Below are positions 52,829 to 60,748 of a DNA stretch of 64,000 nt, piece after piece. The translations under genes were made by a program, and so were the position numbers. Under the pieces are notes generated by a model. It did no database searches, was not told the origin of the DNA, and saw only the letters and a list, made by a program, of their open reading frames with translations. Where the stretch lies: assembly GCF_001570805.1 (NCBI RefSeq), contig NZ_BCSJ01000021.1, positions 1-64,000 of the forward strand, written 5' to 3'. Each line of letters begins with the position of its first letter. The stretch's first letter is position 1. This DNA comes from Brevibacterium epidermidis NBRC 14811. GTDB taxonomy: Bacteria; Actinomycetota; Actinomycetes; Actinomycetales; Brevibacteriaceae.

Positions 52829-52919
52829 GTTCCTCGCACCGATGATCAAACAGCGGGATCCGGGAGAGGGTCGGAAAATCACCGCCGCGAGTGCCCGCGA
52901 CGTTGAGTAGACTGCACGA

Positions 52920-53681
52920 ATGGAGCCTCTCGAACGCGGCGCCCCGATCCCGGACCCGCTGACACCCTATCTCGAGGTCAACCGCTCCCAGCCGCGGCAC
53001 GAATGCTGGGTGACCGGTCACATGGTGGCCGGTCTCGACGGGACGGCTGCCATCCACGGACGCGTCGGCGCACTATCGACAGAACCCGACCAGGATCTGT
53101 TCCGGCGGATGCGGCAGATCGCCGATGTCGTCATGGTCGGCGCGCAGACGGTCCGCAGCGAAGGCTATGCGCCGATGCGGCTGAGCGAGCCCGCCCGAGC
53201 GCAGCGTCGAACGCGGGGACAGTCCGAGATGCCGCCGGTGGCGGTGGTCAGTCGCAGCCTCGACCTCGACTGGTCGTCACAGGTCTTCGCCGAAGCACCC
53301 GAACACGCACGCACCATCGTCATCACGTGCGCCAAGGCCGATCCAGTGCGGCTGGCGGCCGCCGAACAGGCGGCCACGGTCATCATCGCCGGTGAGGAGC
53401 GGGTCGAACCAGCCGCCGCTCTGCAGGCCCTTGCCGGTCTCGGCTACCGGGTCGTCCTGTGCGAAGGCGGACCCCGGTGGCTCGGGGAGCTCGTCGCCGC
53501 AGACCGCCTCGACGAGCTGTGCCTGTCGATCTCACCGATGATGGGCGGCGATGCGCTGCCCGTGAGCGTCGCGCCGCCGGGAGCCGACATCGCACAGTTC
53601 TCGCTGAAGTCGACGATGGTCGCCGATGACACCCTCTTCCTCCGCTACGAGGCGAAACCGCCGGACGGAAATGGCTCATGA
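52920..53681 (+). CDS. Pyrimidine reductase family protein (RibD C-terminal domain)
   Basis: This 253-aa stand-alone RibD-C/DHFR-like reductase has TGHMVAGLDGTAAIHGRVG, DVVMVGAQTVRSEGY and VVLCEGGPRWLGELVAADRLDELCLSISPMMGG. In riboflavin synthesis this fold reduces 5-amino-6-ribosylamino-uracil phosphate with NADPH, but stand-alone actinobacterial members are not proven to do so. TAGACT lies 6 nt before ATG 52920 without a Shine-Dalgarno, indicating a leaderless mRNA. Its stop overlaps the flavin reductase start by 4 nt, so the two are coupled. Confidence 0.85.
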   Translation: MEPLERGAPIPDPLTPYLEVNRSQPRHECWVTGHMVAGLDGTAAIHGRVGALSTEPDQDLFRRMRQIADVVMVGAQTVRSEGYAPMRLSEPARAQRRTRGQSEMPPVAVVSRSLDLDWSSQVFAEAPEHARTIVITCAKADPVRLAAAEQAATVIIAGEERVEPAAALQALAGLGYRVVLCEGGPRWLGELVAADRLDELCLSISPMMGGDALPVSVAPPGADIAQFSLKSTMVADDTLFLRYEAKPPDGNGS

Positions 53682-54196
53682 ACACCATCGAGGACCTCAT
53701 GGGGTCGGTCGATTCCCCACTCATCGTCGTCACCACCTCGGCGGAGGGCGAACGGGCCGGCTGTCTGGTCGGTTTCCATTCGCAGGCGAGCATCGATCCG
53801 GAGCACTACTGCTTCTGGCTGTCGAAAGCCAACCACACCTACCGGGTGGCGCTGCGTTCGGACCACTTCGCCGTGCATTTCCTCACCACCGCGGATCGCG
53901 AACTGGCCCGGCATTTCGGGGCGCTCTCCGGATCGGAGACGGACAAGTTCGCCGGTCTTGACTTCACCGTCACCGAGGATGGGGTGCCGCTGCTCGCAGA
54001 CCTGCCCAACCGTCTCATCGTCGAACGCATCACGATGCTCGACGACGGCGGCGATCACGTGTGCACCACAGCACGTGTCACCTCGGTGGAGGTCGCCGGC
54101 GACTTCACCGCTCTGCGGCCTTCTCAGCTGGGAGATCTCACCCCCGGTCACGGCAGCGACGAACGGGCGGTCCACCCGTCGTACCCTTCGCAGTAG
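53678..54196 (+). CDS. Flavin reductase-like FMN-binding protein
   Basis: The 172-aa split-barrel protein has the flavin-reductase motifs PLIVVTTSAEGERAGCLVGFHSQAS, YCFWLSKANHTYRVAL and FAVHFLTTADRELARHFG. These proteins bind FMN and reduce flavins with NAD(P)H for oxygenases or redox reactions. Translation is coupled to the RibD-type reductase (ATGA). An oxygenase partner is not nearby. Its stop is 8 nt from the convergent phospholipase gene. Confidence 0.85.
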   Translation: MNTIEDLMGSVDSPLIVVTTSAEGERAGCLVGFHSQASIDPEHYCFWLSKANHTYRVALRSDHFAVHFLTTADRELARHFGALSGSETDKFAGLDFTVTEDGVPLLADLPNRLIVERITMLDDGGDHVCTTARVTSVEVAGDFTALRPSQLGDLTPGHGSDERAVHPSYPSQ

Positions 54197-54204
54197 GGTT
54201 AGCG

Positions 54205-55461
54205 TCAGAGCCAGGGGCGCATCGGCACCAGGGCACGTTCGGCCAGCTTCGTCAGCCGGTGGCGATTGAGCCAGTCCCTGCCGAGCTCGGTGCAATGCGC
54301 AGAATCGCTGTCGAACACCTTCTCCATCTCGGCCGCAAAATCGGCATCGATGACTTCGACATTCGTCTCGTAGTTGAATGACAGCGACAATCTGTCGATA
54401 TTCGCCGTGCCCACCGTCGACCATTCGCCGTCGACCGTAGCGACCTTCGAATGGATCATGCTCGCGGTGTAGAGCAGGACCGTGATCTTCGAGTTGATCA
54501 GCTGCTCGAAGAAGCCTCGGGACAGCCAGTCACCGAGGATGTGGTTGGACTGCTGCGGCACCATGAGCCGCACATCCACGCCGCGTTCGGACGCCTCGAT
54601 GAGGGATCGCAGCAGCTGCTGGTCGGGGATGAAATAGGGAGTCGTCAGCCAGATCCGCTTCCGTGCGCGGGCGAAAGCATTGATGTACATATTGCGAATC
54701 GGGTAGACCAGTTGGATCGGAAGATTCGCCGAGACTCGCACCTGCGATTCCCAAGCAGCGGGCCGGACCCAAGAGATCTGTTCGTCCGCAGGGTGGTAGG
54801 CGTTCCACACCTGCGCGACGGACTGTCGCAGCGCCCATGCACCGGTGCCAACCGAGCGCAGATGGGTGTCACGCCAGTGCCGGGCATAGAGAGACCCGAT
54901 GTTGAACCCGCCGACGAAGGCCACACCATCATCGACGACGAGGATCTTCGAGTGGTCGAATCCTGAATGGCGCAGAGGCCCTCTCCAGAACTTCCTCGTC
55001 ACCGTCGGCATTCGGAACACATGGATATCTGCGGCCAGTTGGCGGTAGAAAGAGGACGGGACAGCCAGATTGGCGAACCCGTCATAGATGAGGTGGATGT
55101 CGACGCCGCGGGCAGAGGCTGCGTTGAAGGCGTCGATGAACTTCTGCCCCACCTCGTCGTTCTTCCAGATGAACGTCTCCATGAGGATCGATTCCTGCGC
55201 GGAGTCGATCGCGGCGAGCATGTCTTCATACAGGGTTGAGCCATCGGTGTAGATGTCGAGCTTGGAGTCCTTGACCTGCGAACTGAATGTTCCCGGCCTA
55301 GGTGCCACCCGCGACTTCCGTCCCCGCTTCTGGATGAGATCGACGGCCATCGAAACAGCGACCGTCGCCGGGACTGCACTGGCCAGACCTGCGGCCGCCC
55401 AGGGCACGAGGCGCCGCAGACGGTCGAAACGGCCGACGGACTGAGTTCTCAGTGGAGACAT
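54205..55461 (-). CDS. Phospholipase D family protein, cardiolipin synthase-like
   Basis: The 418-aa protein has an N-terminal hydrophobic anchor and two HKD motifs: HSKILVVDDGVAFVGGFNIG and IHSKVATVDGEWSTVGTANID (HxKx4D), as in cardiolipin synthase type ClsA/B. It would join two phosphatidylglycerols, or transfer phosphatidyl groups, at the membrane. TAGAGT lies exactly 6 nt before ATG 55461, a leaderless-type start. The gene is monocistronic between convergent and divergent neighbours. A nonspecific phospholipase D role is possible. Confidence 0.88.
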   Translation of the reverse strand: MSPLRTQSVGRFDRLRRLVPWAAAGLASAVPATVAVSMAVDLIQKRGRKSRVAPRPGTFSSQVKDSKLDIYTDGSTLYEDMLAAIDSAQESILMETFIWKNDEVGQKFIDAFNAASARGVDIHLIYDGFANLAVPSSFYRQLAADIHVFRMPTVTRKFWRGPLRHSGFDHSKILVVDDGVAFVGGFNIGSLYARHWRDTHLRSVGTGAWALRQSVAQVWNAYHPADEQISWVRPAAWESQVRVSANLPIQLVYPIRNMYINAFARARKRIWLTTPYFIPDQQLLRSLIEASERGVDVRLMVPQQSNHILGDWLSRGFFEQLINSKITVLLYTASMIHSKVATVDGEWSTVGTANIDRLSLSFNYETNVEVIDADFAAEMEKVFDSDSAHCTELGRDWLNRHRLTKLAERALVPMRPWL

Positions 55462-55580
55462 CTGCTCACTCTAACTCGTCCGTCCTCCCACCACCTTCAC
55501 CCGACCACAACTCGAAGATGAGCCTTTACACTGAGGCCGGAGCTGAATTGTTCTGACCATTTCGAGGCGAGGAGCCAGCC

Positions 55581-56684
55581 ATGCCCCACAACGGCTCACC
55601 GACGAATTTCCTGCGGCGGCCCGAGTTCACCACCGATCTGCTCCAGATCGCCAAGGGAGTGATCGCCGCCACAGGTGCCTGGTGGCTGTCCGACAACGTG
55701 CTCGACAGCCAGATGCCTTTCCTCGCTCCATGGACCGCACTGCTGACCGTGCACGCGACGGTCTACAGGTCGTTGTCTCGCGGAGTGCAGACGACGGTGG
55801 CGTCGGCCATCGGAGTCGGTGTCTCTTTCCTCATCGGCAGCTACCTCGGAGTCGGCCTGTGGACGTTCGCCTTGGCTATGCTCGTCGGTCTGGCCGGTGC
55901 CCGACTGTCGTGGATCCGTGACGAAGGCGTCGCGATCGCGACGACGGCGATCTTCGTTCTCGGTTCCGGTTTCGATTCGCAGCAGCCGCTGCTCGCTGAT
56001 CGGCTGCTCGAGATCGCCCTCGGCGTAGCAGTCGGCATCGCGGTCAATCTCATCGTGCTTCCGCCCCTGCGCGACCGCCAAGCGAAGCGCTACATCGACA
56101 GTGTGAACCGCCAGATGGGTGAAGTCCTCATCGACATGTCGAAAGAGTTCACCAGCTCGTGGGACACGGATTCGGCCGAGGACTGGTTCGAGAGGACCGA
56201 AGCGATGAGTCGTGAACTCGACTCGGCCTGGCAGACCGTGCGGTTCGCCCGCGAGAGCCGCCGCGTCAATCCGCGGACGGCGATCCATGCGGAACGGCGA
56301 AATCGCCAGTCGAGTGCAGGAGAGGCACCTGAGAAGGAAAGCTATGAGAACATCCTGCTCAGAGCCGATGAGGGCATTTCGCATCTGCGCAACCTCGCCC
56401 GAACTCTGCGCGATGCCTCGTCGGCCGAAAGAGACTGGGATGATGAGTTCCGGGAGGAATGGGCGGCGATCGTCGCCGATGCGGGCCGTTCCATCGCTGA
56501 TCCGGATGCCGAGGTCGGTCCGATCTTCGACCGCCTCGAGAAACTGTCGGCGAGCATCTCTCAGGACAGGAGACTGTCGACGACCTCCTGGCCCATCTAC
56601 GGCTCCCTCATCACCAGCCTGCGTCACATCGTCGTCATCGTCGACGATGTCGCCTCGGCGCGCGACATCCGCGAATCCGTGTGA
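55581..56684 (+). CDS. FUSC/aromatic acid exporter-family membrane protein
   Basis: The 367-aa protein has an N-terminal block of about six membrane helices (WLSDNVLDSQMPFLAPWTALLTVHATVYRSLSRGVQTTVASAIGVGVSFLIG) typical of ArAE/FUSC proteins. The cytosolic C-terminal half is a charged helical region rich in Arg and Glu. Related proteins are proposed efflux components, but without a membrane fusion partner here the substrate is unknown. ATG 55581 is preceded by GAGGAG. It is monocistronic and diverges from the phospholipase gene. Confidence 0.82.
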   Translation: MPHNGSPTNFLRRPEFTTDLLQIAKGVIAATGAWWLSDNVLDSQMPFLAPWTALLTVHATVYRSLSRGVQTTVASAIGVGVSFLIGSYLGVGLWTFALAMLVGLAGARLSWIRDEGVAIATTAIFVLGSGFDSQQPLLADRLLEIALGVAVGIAVNLIVLPPLRDRQAKRYIDSVNRQMGEVLIDMSKEFTSSWDTDSAEDWFERTEAMSRELDSAWQTVRFARESRRVNPRTAIHAERRNRQSSAGEAPEKESYENILLRADEGISHLRNLARTLRDASSAERDWDDEFREEWAAIVADAGRSIADPDAEVGPIFDRLEKLSASISQDRRLSTTSWPIYGSLITSLRHIVVIVDDVASARDIRESV

Positions 56685-56799
56685 GTGAGCGACTCATCCG
56701 GGCAGCACCTCGGTGCCGAAGCCGTGAAAGTCCTGTCGTCGGACGGGGCGACAGCGTTACCCTGAGTGACAACGTCAGACGGAAGGAAACTGTTCCACC

Positions 56800-57216
56800 A
56801 TGCCGAAGACAACGAAGTCAGGTAAGCCGAAGAGTTCCGAACTGCCCTCGACCCTGAAGAAGTCGAGCAGTAAGGCTCAGCGGACCTTCGCCAAGGCCTT
56901 TGACTCGGCTCTTGCCGAATACGGCGATGAGCAGCGAGCGCACCAGGTCGCCTATGCCGCTCTCAAGCACAGCTATGAGAAGGTCGGCGACGAATGGGTG
57001 GCCAAGGAAACGCCCGGTCCCTCGGACGCACAGAGCGCCGGCGGAAAGAACACCGACCGTGAAACGGCCGGCGGAGTCAACGCCAACGCCACGAAGGATC
57101 ATCTCTACCAGCAGGCGAGGGAACTCGGGATCGCGGGACGGTCAACGATGACGAAGAGTCAACTCGTCGACGCCCTCGAAAAGGAAAGCGACCGGAGGAC
57201 GAAGCAGAACTCCTGA
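56800..57216 (+). CDS. ChaB-domain protein with C-terminal SAP/Rho-N-like domain
   Basis: The 138-aa protein has a ChaB domain (about 15-70: LPSTLKKSSSKAQRTFAKAFDSALAEYGDEQRAHQVAYAALKHSYEKVGDEW). A linker follows, then a small helical motif (TKDHLYQQARELGIAGRSTMTKSQLVDALEK) like the SAP or Rho N-terminal domain, which binds nucleic acid. The function of ChaB is not established; it was named for cation transport regulation. GGAAGGA lies 12 nt before the ATG. A small hairpin follows the stop. Confidence 0.85.
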   Translation: MPKTTKSGKPKSSELPSTLKKSSSKAQRTFAKAFDSALAEYGDEQRAHQVAYAALKHSYEKVGDEWVAKETPGPSDAQSAGGKNTDRETAGGVNANATKDHLYQQARELGIAGRSTMTKSQLVDALEKESDRRTKQNS

Positions 57217-57239
57217 GACCGGTCGCTGCAGCACCAGCT

Positions 57240-57263
57240 TGACCGCTTCGGCACCAGCGGTCA
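57240..57263. terminator. Small hairpin between the chaB-like gene and the convergent micro-gene
   Basis: An 8-bp stem (57240-57247 with 57256-57263, 8-nt loop) lies 24 nt after the ChaB-type stop and before the convergent small gene ending at 57274. It is a plausible terminator for either direction. Confidence 0.4.
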
Positions 57264-57273
57264 GCGTCAGCGA

Positions 57274-57360
57274 TCAGGCAGGAGCACCGTTGAGCATGCT
57301 GGCGATCAGGCCGAGCACCGCCACGGCGGCCAAGACGATGATGACGACACGTTTGCGCAT
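57274..57360 (-). CDS. Predicted single-pass membrane micro-protein (28 aa)
   Basis: The 28-residue product MRKRVVIIVLAAVAVLGLIASMLNGAPA has a basic N-terminus, one hydrophobic helix and a short tail. TAGAAT lies 7 nt before the ATG, the same leaderless arrangement as several neighbouring genes, which supports the start. The frame is open upstream but those residues look like shadow coding. Evidence is limited to hydrophobicity and promoter position; the function is unknown. Confidence 0.5.
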   Translation of the reverse strand: MRKRVVIIVLAAVAVLGLIASMLNGAPA

Positions 57361-57436
57361 GCCCTCGATTCTACTGCGGCCGCCCCGCCCGGTGTCGACT
57401 CCGCAGTTAGCCGACGGGGCAGTTGGCCGATGAGGC

Positions 57437-57859
57437 TCACCAGGGGTTGGCCTCCTGCCATTTGGCGAACCAATACGGATCGCCCTGATAGTGCGACTTC
57501 TCCCGCTGGTAGCCCTTGAGGTCCGAATGTTCCCCCAGCCATTCCCGCACGAGGGGACGGACCTCCTCCATGCGCTCGACCCAGTCATCGAGCGGCAGCA
57601 GAAGCACCGCTCCGTCCTCGGAGGTCAGTCGGCACGAATAGTTCGGCAGCCCCTCGGTGATCTGCGAATGCGTGTAGCTGATCTGCTCACAGCCGGTGGT
57701 GAGGTAGAAGCGGATGAACTCACCGCAGACATAGGCGCCCAGTGTCTTGAAGTTCCGGTAGCGGACCATCCACGCCGGAAGCTCATACTCCTGCTCGCCC
57801 TCGAGCTCCTGGCCACGGTCCTGCCCCTGCTCCTGCCCTCGAACCTCGGATTCGTACAT
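57437..57859 (-). CDS. Conserved-looking hypothetical protein (140 aa)
   Basis: The 140-aa soluble protein has a Gln/Glu-rich N-terminus (MYESEVRGQEQGQDRGQ) and a more ordered body rich in Trp, Tyr and Phe (LPAWMVRYRNFKTLGAYVCGEFIRFYLTTG, QGDPYWFAKWQEANPW). I do not recognise the family. ATG 57859 has TACAAT 7 nt upstream, a leaderless-type start, so the 10 upstream codons are rejected. It precedes the M56/BlaI operon on the same strand direction but is separate from it by its own promoter. Confidence 0.7.
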   Translation of the reverse strand: MYESEVRGQEQGQDRGQELEGEQEYELPAWMVRYRNFKTLGAYVCGEFIRFYLTTGCEQISYTHSQITEGLPNYSCRLTSEDGAVLLLPLDDWVERMEEVRPLVREWLGEHSDLKGYQREKSHYQGDPYWFAKWQEANPW

Positions 57860-57944
57860 GCGTTCTATTGTAGGTCGAGGGGCAGACACAGGGAAGACCG
57901 CTCAGGGCCCAATGACCACTTCCGGAACCAGGTGCCGCTCGCCG

Positions 57945-58928
57945 TCAGGGCAGAGTGCAGCCGGTGAGCAGAACTCCGACATAGGTGGCGATGACCGAGA
58001 AGGAGAGGACGCAGAAAGCGGTGAGCGCACTGCTCAGGGCCGCAGTCGGAAGCAGCCCGGGAGCCATCCTCACGGGCGCGACAAGCTGCCGGACCCGGTC
58101 GGGTCCGGCGATATTCAGCGCATACGAACCGCCGAGGTGACTGCCCTCTCTCACCTGGGGCCCGATTTTGAGCAGGGCACTGGCCAGCGCTGGAGTCCCT
58201 GCGACCCTCCGCGCCCGATCATCGGCAGCAATCTCGAGGTAGAGCGGCACGGAGGCGGCGACCTCCGCGAAGAGCGGGATGAACCGCAGCGGTCGCACGA
58301 AGGCCTCCACCAGGGCCATGATCGCGTGGTGGCCCTGCTCGACATGCGCCCTCTCGTGCTCGAGCACTGCCTGGAGCTCGCCGGGCTCCAGCGCCGAACA
58401 CAGATTCGCCGACAGCACCACTCCCCCGTACCTGCGCGGCAGGGAGAACGCCAGATGCCGGTGGCCGTCCACGGTCTTGACGGTTCGCCCGGCCACCTGG
58501 ATGTCCACGGCTTCCCGGCCGAGAAGTCGAGCCGTCTCAGCGTTCTCCCGATGCCGCCGCCTGGCCAGAAGCCCACCGCGGATGAGGAATCCGAGGGTGA
58601 GTGCCAGAGGCAGGAGGTGAAAGAGGACGACCGGGACGAGCGTGTCGACCTGAGCCCCACCTAAAGGGTTCGCAGCATTGAGACACCGCTGGCACACGTC
58701 GCCGATGGGCATCGGCAGCACATCGGGACCTTTGAGCAGCCAGGCCGCCATGAGGCTGAGCGCAGAGACCACGGCCCAGGACAGCAACGGTAGGGACAGG
58801 AGGGCGAACACCGCGACGCGTGGCACACGCATGAGGACCGGTGCGGCAGAGCGAACGAGGGCGGGACCGGCCCAAGCCAAGATAAAGGCGAGCGCGGCGA
58901 CGCAGGCTCCGCTGATCAGCAGGCTCAT
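57945..58928 (-). CDS. M56-family (BlaR1-type) membrane metallopeptidase with a CxxC loop
   Basis: The 327-aa protein has about five membrane helices and a zinc-protease site: HERAH at 191-195 (HExxH form) with Glu232 in LEIAADDRA as third ligand. BlaR1 homologs cleave or inactivate BlaI-type repressors after a signal. There is no penicillin-binding sensor domain. Instead a loop between helices holds C79-QR-C82, which could sense thiol-redox state. The gene follows the BlaI-like repressor with ATGA overlap. Function by homology: signal-responsive derepressing protease. The signal is an inference. Confidence 0.87.
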   Translation of the reverse strand: MSLLISGACVAALAFILAWAGPALVRSAAPVLMRVPRVAVFALLSLPLLSWAVVSALSLMAAWLLKGPDVLPMPIGDVCQRCLNAANPLGGAQVDTLVPVVLFHLLPLALTLGFLIRGGLLARRRHRENAETARLLGREAVDIQVAGRTVKTVDGHRHLAFSLPRRYGGVVLSANLCSALEPGELQAVLEHERAHVEQGHHAIMALVEAFVRPLRFIPLFAEVAASVPLYLEIAADDRARRVAGTPALASALLKIGPQVREGSHLGGSYALNIAGPDRVRQLVAPVRMAPGLLPTAALSSALTAFCVLSFSVIATYVGVLLTGCTLP

Positions 58929-59314
58929 TCGGCAGCGCCCTTCGCATCGAGGTAGTCGCGCAGCAGCCGGATGTCGGCGGCATCGATGCCCTCGACGAAG
59001 TGGAGGATCGAGGCCGCACGGTCGCCGCCGTCGACCAAGGCTGCCTGCATCATCCGCGCGGTATGCTGCTCGCGGCTGACGACGGGAACGTGGAGGACCG
59101 AGCGGCCGTGACGCTCACGATCAACGAGTCCCTTGCGCTCGAGGTTGGTCAGCACGGTGGCGATCGTCGTGTACGCCGGCTCGGTCCCCGTCAGCTCGAT
59201 GATCTGGCGAACCGTCAGCGGTCCGTGGTCCCACAGCAGGCCCATCACCTGTTTTTCGAGGGCGCCGAGGCGAATCGGCGAGGAGGTCCCGCCCCGGTCG
59301 TCGGCATCAGTCAT
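58925..59314 (-). CDS. BlaI/MecI/CopY-family transcriptional repressor
   Basis: The 129-aa protein has the BlaI winged helix (LGALEKQVMGLLWDHGPLTVRQIIELTG...YTTIATVLTNLERKGLVDRERHGRS) and a C-terminal dimer region. Such repressors bind short dyads in promoters and are removed by the M56 partner encoded next. Dyads of the right type lie at 59908-59941 and 62010-62028. The start is ATG 59314 (AAAGGAG 9 nt upstream), overlapping the preceding stop. The open frame of 61 codons before it is rejected. Confidence 0.9.
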   Translation of the reverse strand: MTDADDRGGTSSPIRLGALEKQVMGLLWDHGPLTVRQIIELTGTEPAYTTIATVLTNLERKGLVDRERHGRSVLHVPVVSREQHTARMMQAALVDGGDRAASILHFVEGIDAADIRLLRDYLDAKGAAE

Positions 59315-59871
59315 GAGCGGACGCTCCTTTCGGGCGAGGGAACAGGGCACGAGTACTGGCCCTTGAGGCGGATGATCACACCCGTGAGCAGAAGAACGAC
59401 CGACACCGCGGCCAGGAGGGGCTGCAGGGGTGCGAAGTAGGTCAAGGCGCCAGTGTAGCCCAGTGCGAGCAGCGCGATCTTGTTGCACACCGGGCACCCG
59501 ACGGCAAACCAGCCGAGCACTCCGCCCACGCCGCCGAGGACACCCGACCGACGCTCTGAGGCGGCCTCCGGATCATTCGAGCGTCCCTCGGACGCAGAGT
59601 CCCGGTCGCTCGACACCCTCGCAGAGGCGGGCCCCGGGGTGCGCACATAGGTGGCGATGAGCATTCCGAGCAGCAGTGCGGTGAGGATCCACACCGGGTA
59701 GTCCCACCACACGGGCGGGATGTCGCGGGCGAAGAGGGAGTTGGGAATGAGCACCGTCGCGAGGCCGATGACCACAGCGGAGCCTGCCGCTGCGACGACC
59801 GCCGCACCGATGCGTCTGGCGTCCCAGAGCAGGAGGCCGCGGTAGGCGTCCTTGAAAGCACTGACGAGCAT
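59311..59871 (-). CDS. Membrane protein with GCPVC motif in the BlaI operon
   Basis: The 186-aa protein has four or five hydrophobic segments, a basic/acidic loop (about 80-112) and the motif WFAVGCPVCNKIALLALG with C126-PV-C129, plus a further Cys175 near the C-terminus. A CxxC at the end of a membrane helix suggests thiol-disulfide or metal chemistry linked to the DsbA/CcdA genes opposite. It is the first gene of the repressor operon, with stop/start overlap to the BlaI gene. ATG 59871 lies after AGAAGGGG. Activity is unproven. Confidence 0.75.
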   Translation of the reverse strand: MLVSAFKDAYRGLLLWDARRIGAAVVAAAGSAVVIGLATVLIPNSLFARDIPPVWWDYPVWILTALLLGMLIATYVRTPGPASARVSSDRDSASEGRSNDPEAASERRSGVLGGVGGVLGWFAVGCPVCNKIALLALGYTGALTYFAPLQPLLAAVSVVLLLTGVIIRLKGQYSCPVPSPERSVRS

Positions 59872-59907
59872 GAAGCCCCTTCTGCGATGCGGTGAACGAC
59901 ACGAGTC

Positions 59908-59924
59908 TACTATGCACATTAGTA
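59908..59924. promoter_or_regulatory. Candidate BlaI-type operator (imperfect dyad)
   Basis: TACTATG-CAC-ATTAGTA, 5 of 7 arm pairs match. It lies immediately beside the perfect site at 59925-59941 in the divergent promoter region, 17 bp centre to centre. Confidence 0.55.
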
Positions 59925-59941
59925 TACTATGCTTCATAGTA
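59925..59941. promoter_or_regulatory. Candidate BlaI-type operator (perfect dyad)
   Basis: TACTATG-CTT-CATAGTA is a perfect 7-bp-arm dyad with a 3-nt centre, resembling the TACTA...TAGTA sites bound by BlaI-type repressors. It lies between the repressor operon (minus) and the first DsbA-like gene (plus), overlapping AGTATACT that could serve as a -10. Confidence 0.7.
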
Positions 59942-60011
59942 AATAGACTGATGCAAACAGATCGGCTTCGACTCGATCACGCTCCACCGCCCTCACCTTC
60001 AGGAGGCTTTT

Positions 60012-60731
60012 GTGCTTCGCACCGAACGCGGCCCCATGTTCTGGCTCGTCCCGCTGACCGTCATCGTCCTCGCCACCGTGGTCATCGGCATCGTCATCGC
60101 CAACCAGGGCGGCTCTGACGCAGACGCCCAGGAAGAGAGTTCGAGTGCGCAGAACGAATCCGCCGACGATGATGTCGACCTGTCCTTCGTCGAGCACAGG
60201 GACTCCGCGGAGGCGAATGCAATCGGTGACGTCGACGCTCCGGTCGCCCTCGTCATGTACACGGACTTTCAGTGCCCCTACTGCGCAACCTGGAACGAGG
60301 AGACCCTGCCGGCGATGATGGACTACGTCGACTCCGGGGACCTGCGCATCGAGATGCGCGATCTGGCCGTCTTCGGCGAGGAATCCGAACGGGCCGCTCG
60401 TGCCGCCTTCGCCGCCGGCGAGCAGGATGAGTACTGGGATTATCACAACGCCCTGTTCGACGGCGGCGAGCACCGCCCGAAGTCTGAGCTCGATGATGAC
60501 TCGCTCGTCAGCCTCGGCGAGGATCTCGGTCTCGACCCGATGCAATTCAAGCGCGATATGAATTCGACCGAGGCCCATGAGGAGTTCGACGACGCCGCTG
60601 CCGAAGGGCAGTCGATCGGTGTTTCGAGCACCCCGGCATTCATCATCGGCGGCAAGCCGCTGCTCGGCGCGCAGCCCACCGAACAGTTCACCGACGCGGT
60701 CGATGAGGCGCTCGCCCGGGCCGAGAGCTGA
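60012..60731 (+). CDS. Membrane-anchored DsbA-like thiol-disulfide oxidoreductase (1)
   Basis: The 239-aa protein has one N-terminal membrane anchor (about 10-30), an acidic linker and a thioredoxin fold with active site C88-P-Y-C91 (TDFQCPYCATW) and cis-Pro segment GVSSTPAFIIGG. It would catalyse disulfide formation or exchange outside the membrane. GTG 60012 has AGGAGG 5 nt upstream. It lies divergent to the BlaI/M56 operon across the operator pair at 59908-59941, so repression by the BlaI-type regulator is likely. It is paralogous to the protein at 62044. Confidence 0.9.
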   Translation: MLRTERGPMFWLVPLTVIVLATVVIGIVIANQGGSDADAQEESSSAQNESADDDVDLSFVEHRDSAEANAIGDVDAPVALVMYTDFQCPYCATWNEETLPAMMDYVDSGDLRIEMRDLAVFGEESERAARAAFAAGEQDEYWDYHNALFDGGEHRPKSELDDDSLVSLGEDLGLDPMQFKRDMNSTEAHEEFDDAAAEGQSIGVSSTPAFIIGGKPLLGAQPTEQFTDAVDEALARAES

Positions 60732-60748
60732 GAGCCGAGGGCTGAGAC

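Noticed and set aside
57945..59314. Beta-lactam resistance cassette (blaI-blaR1)
   Set aside because: No beta-lactamase or PBP gene is present and the M56 protein lacks a penicillin-binding domain. The operators point to the thiol-redox genes instead.
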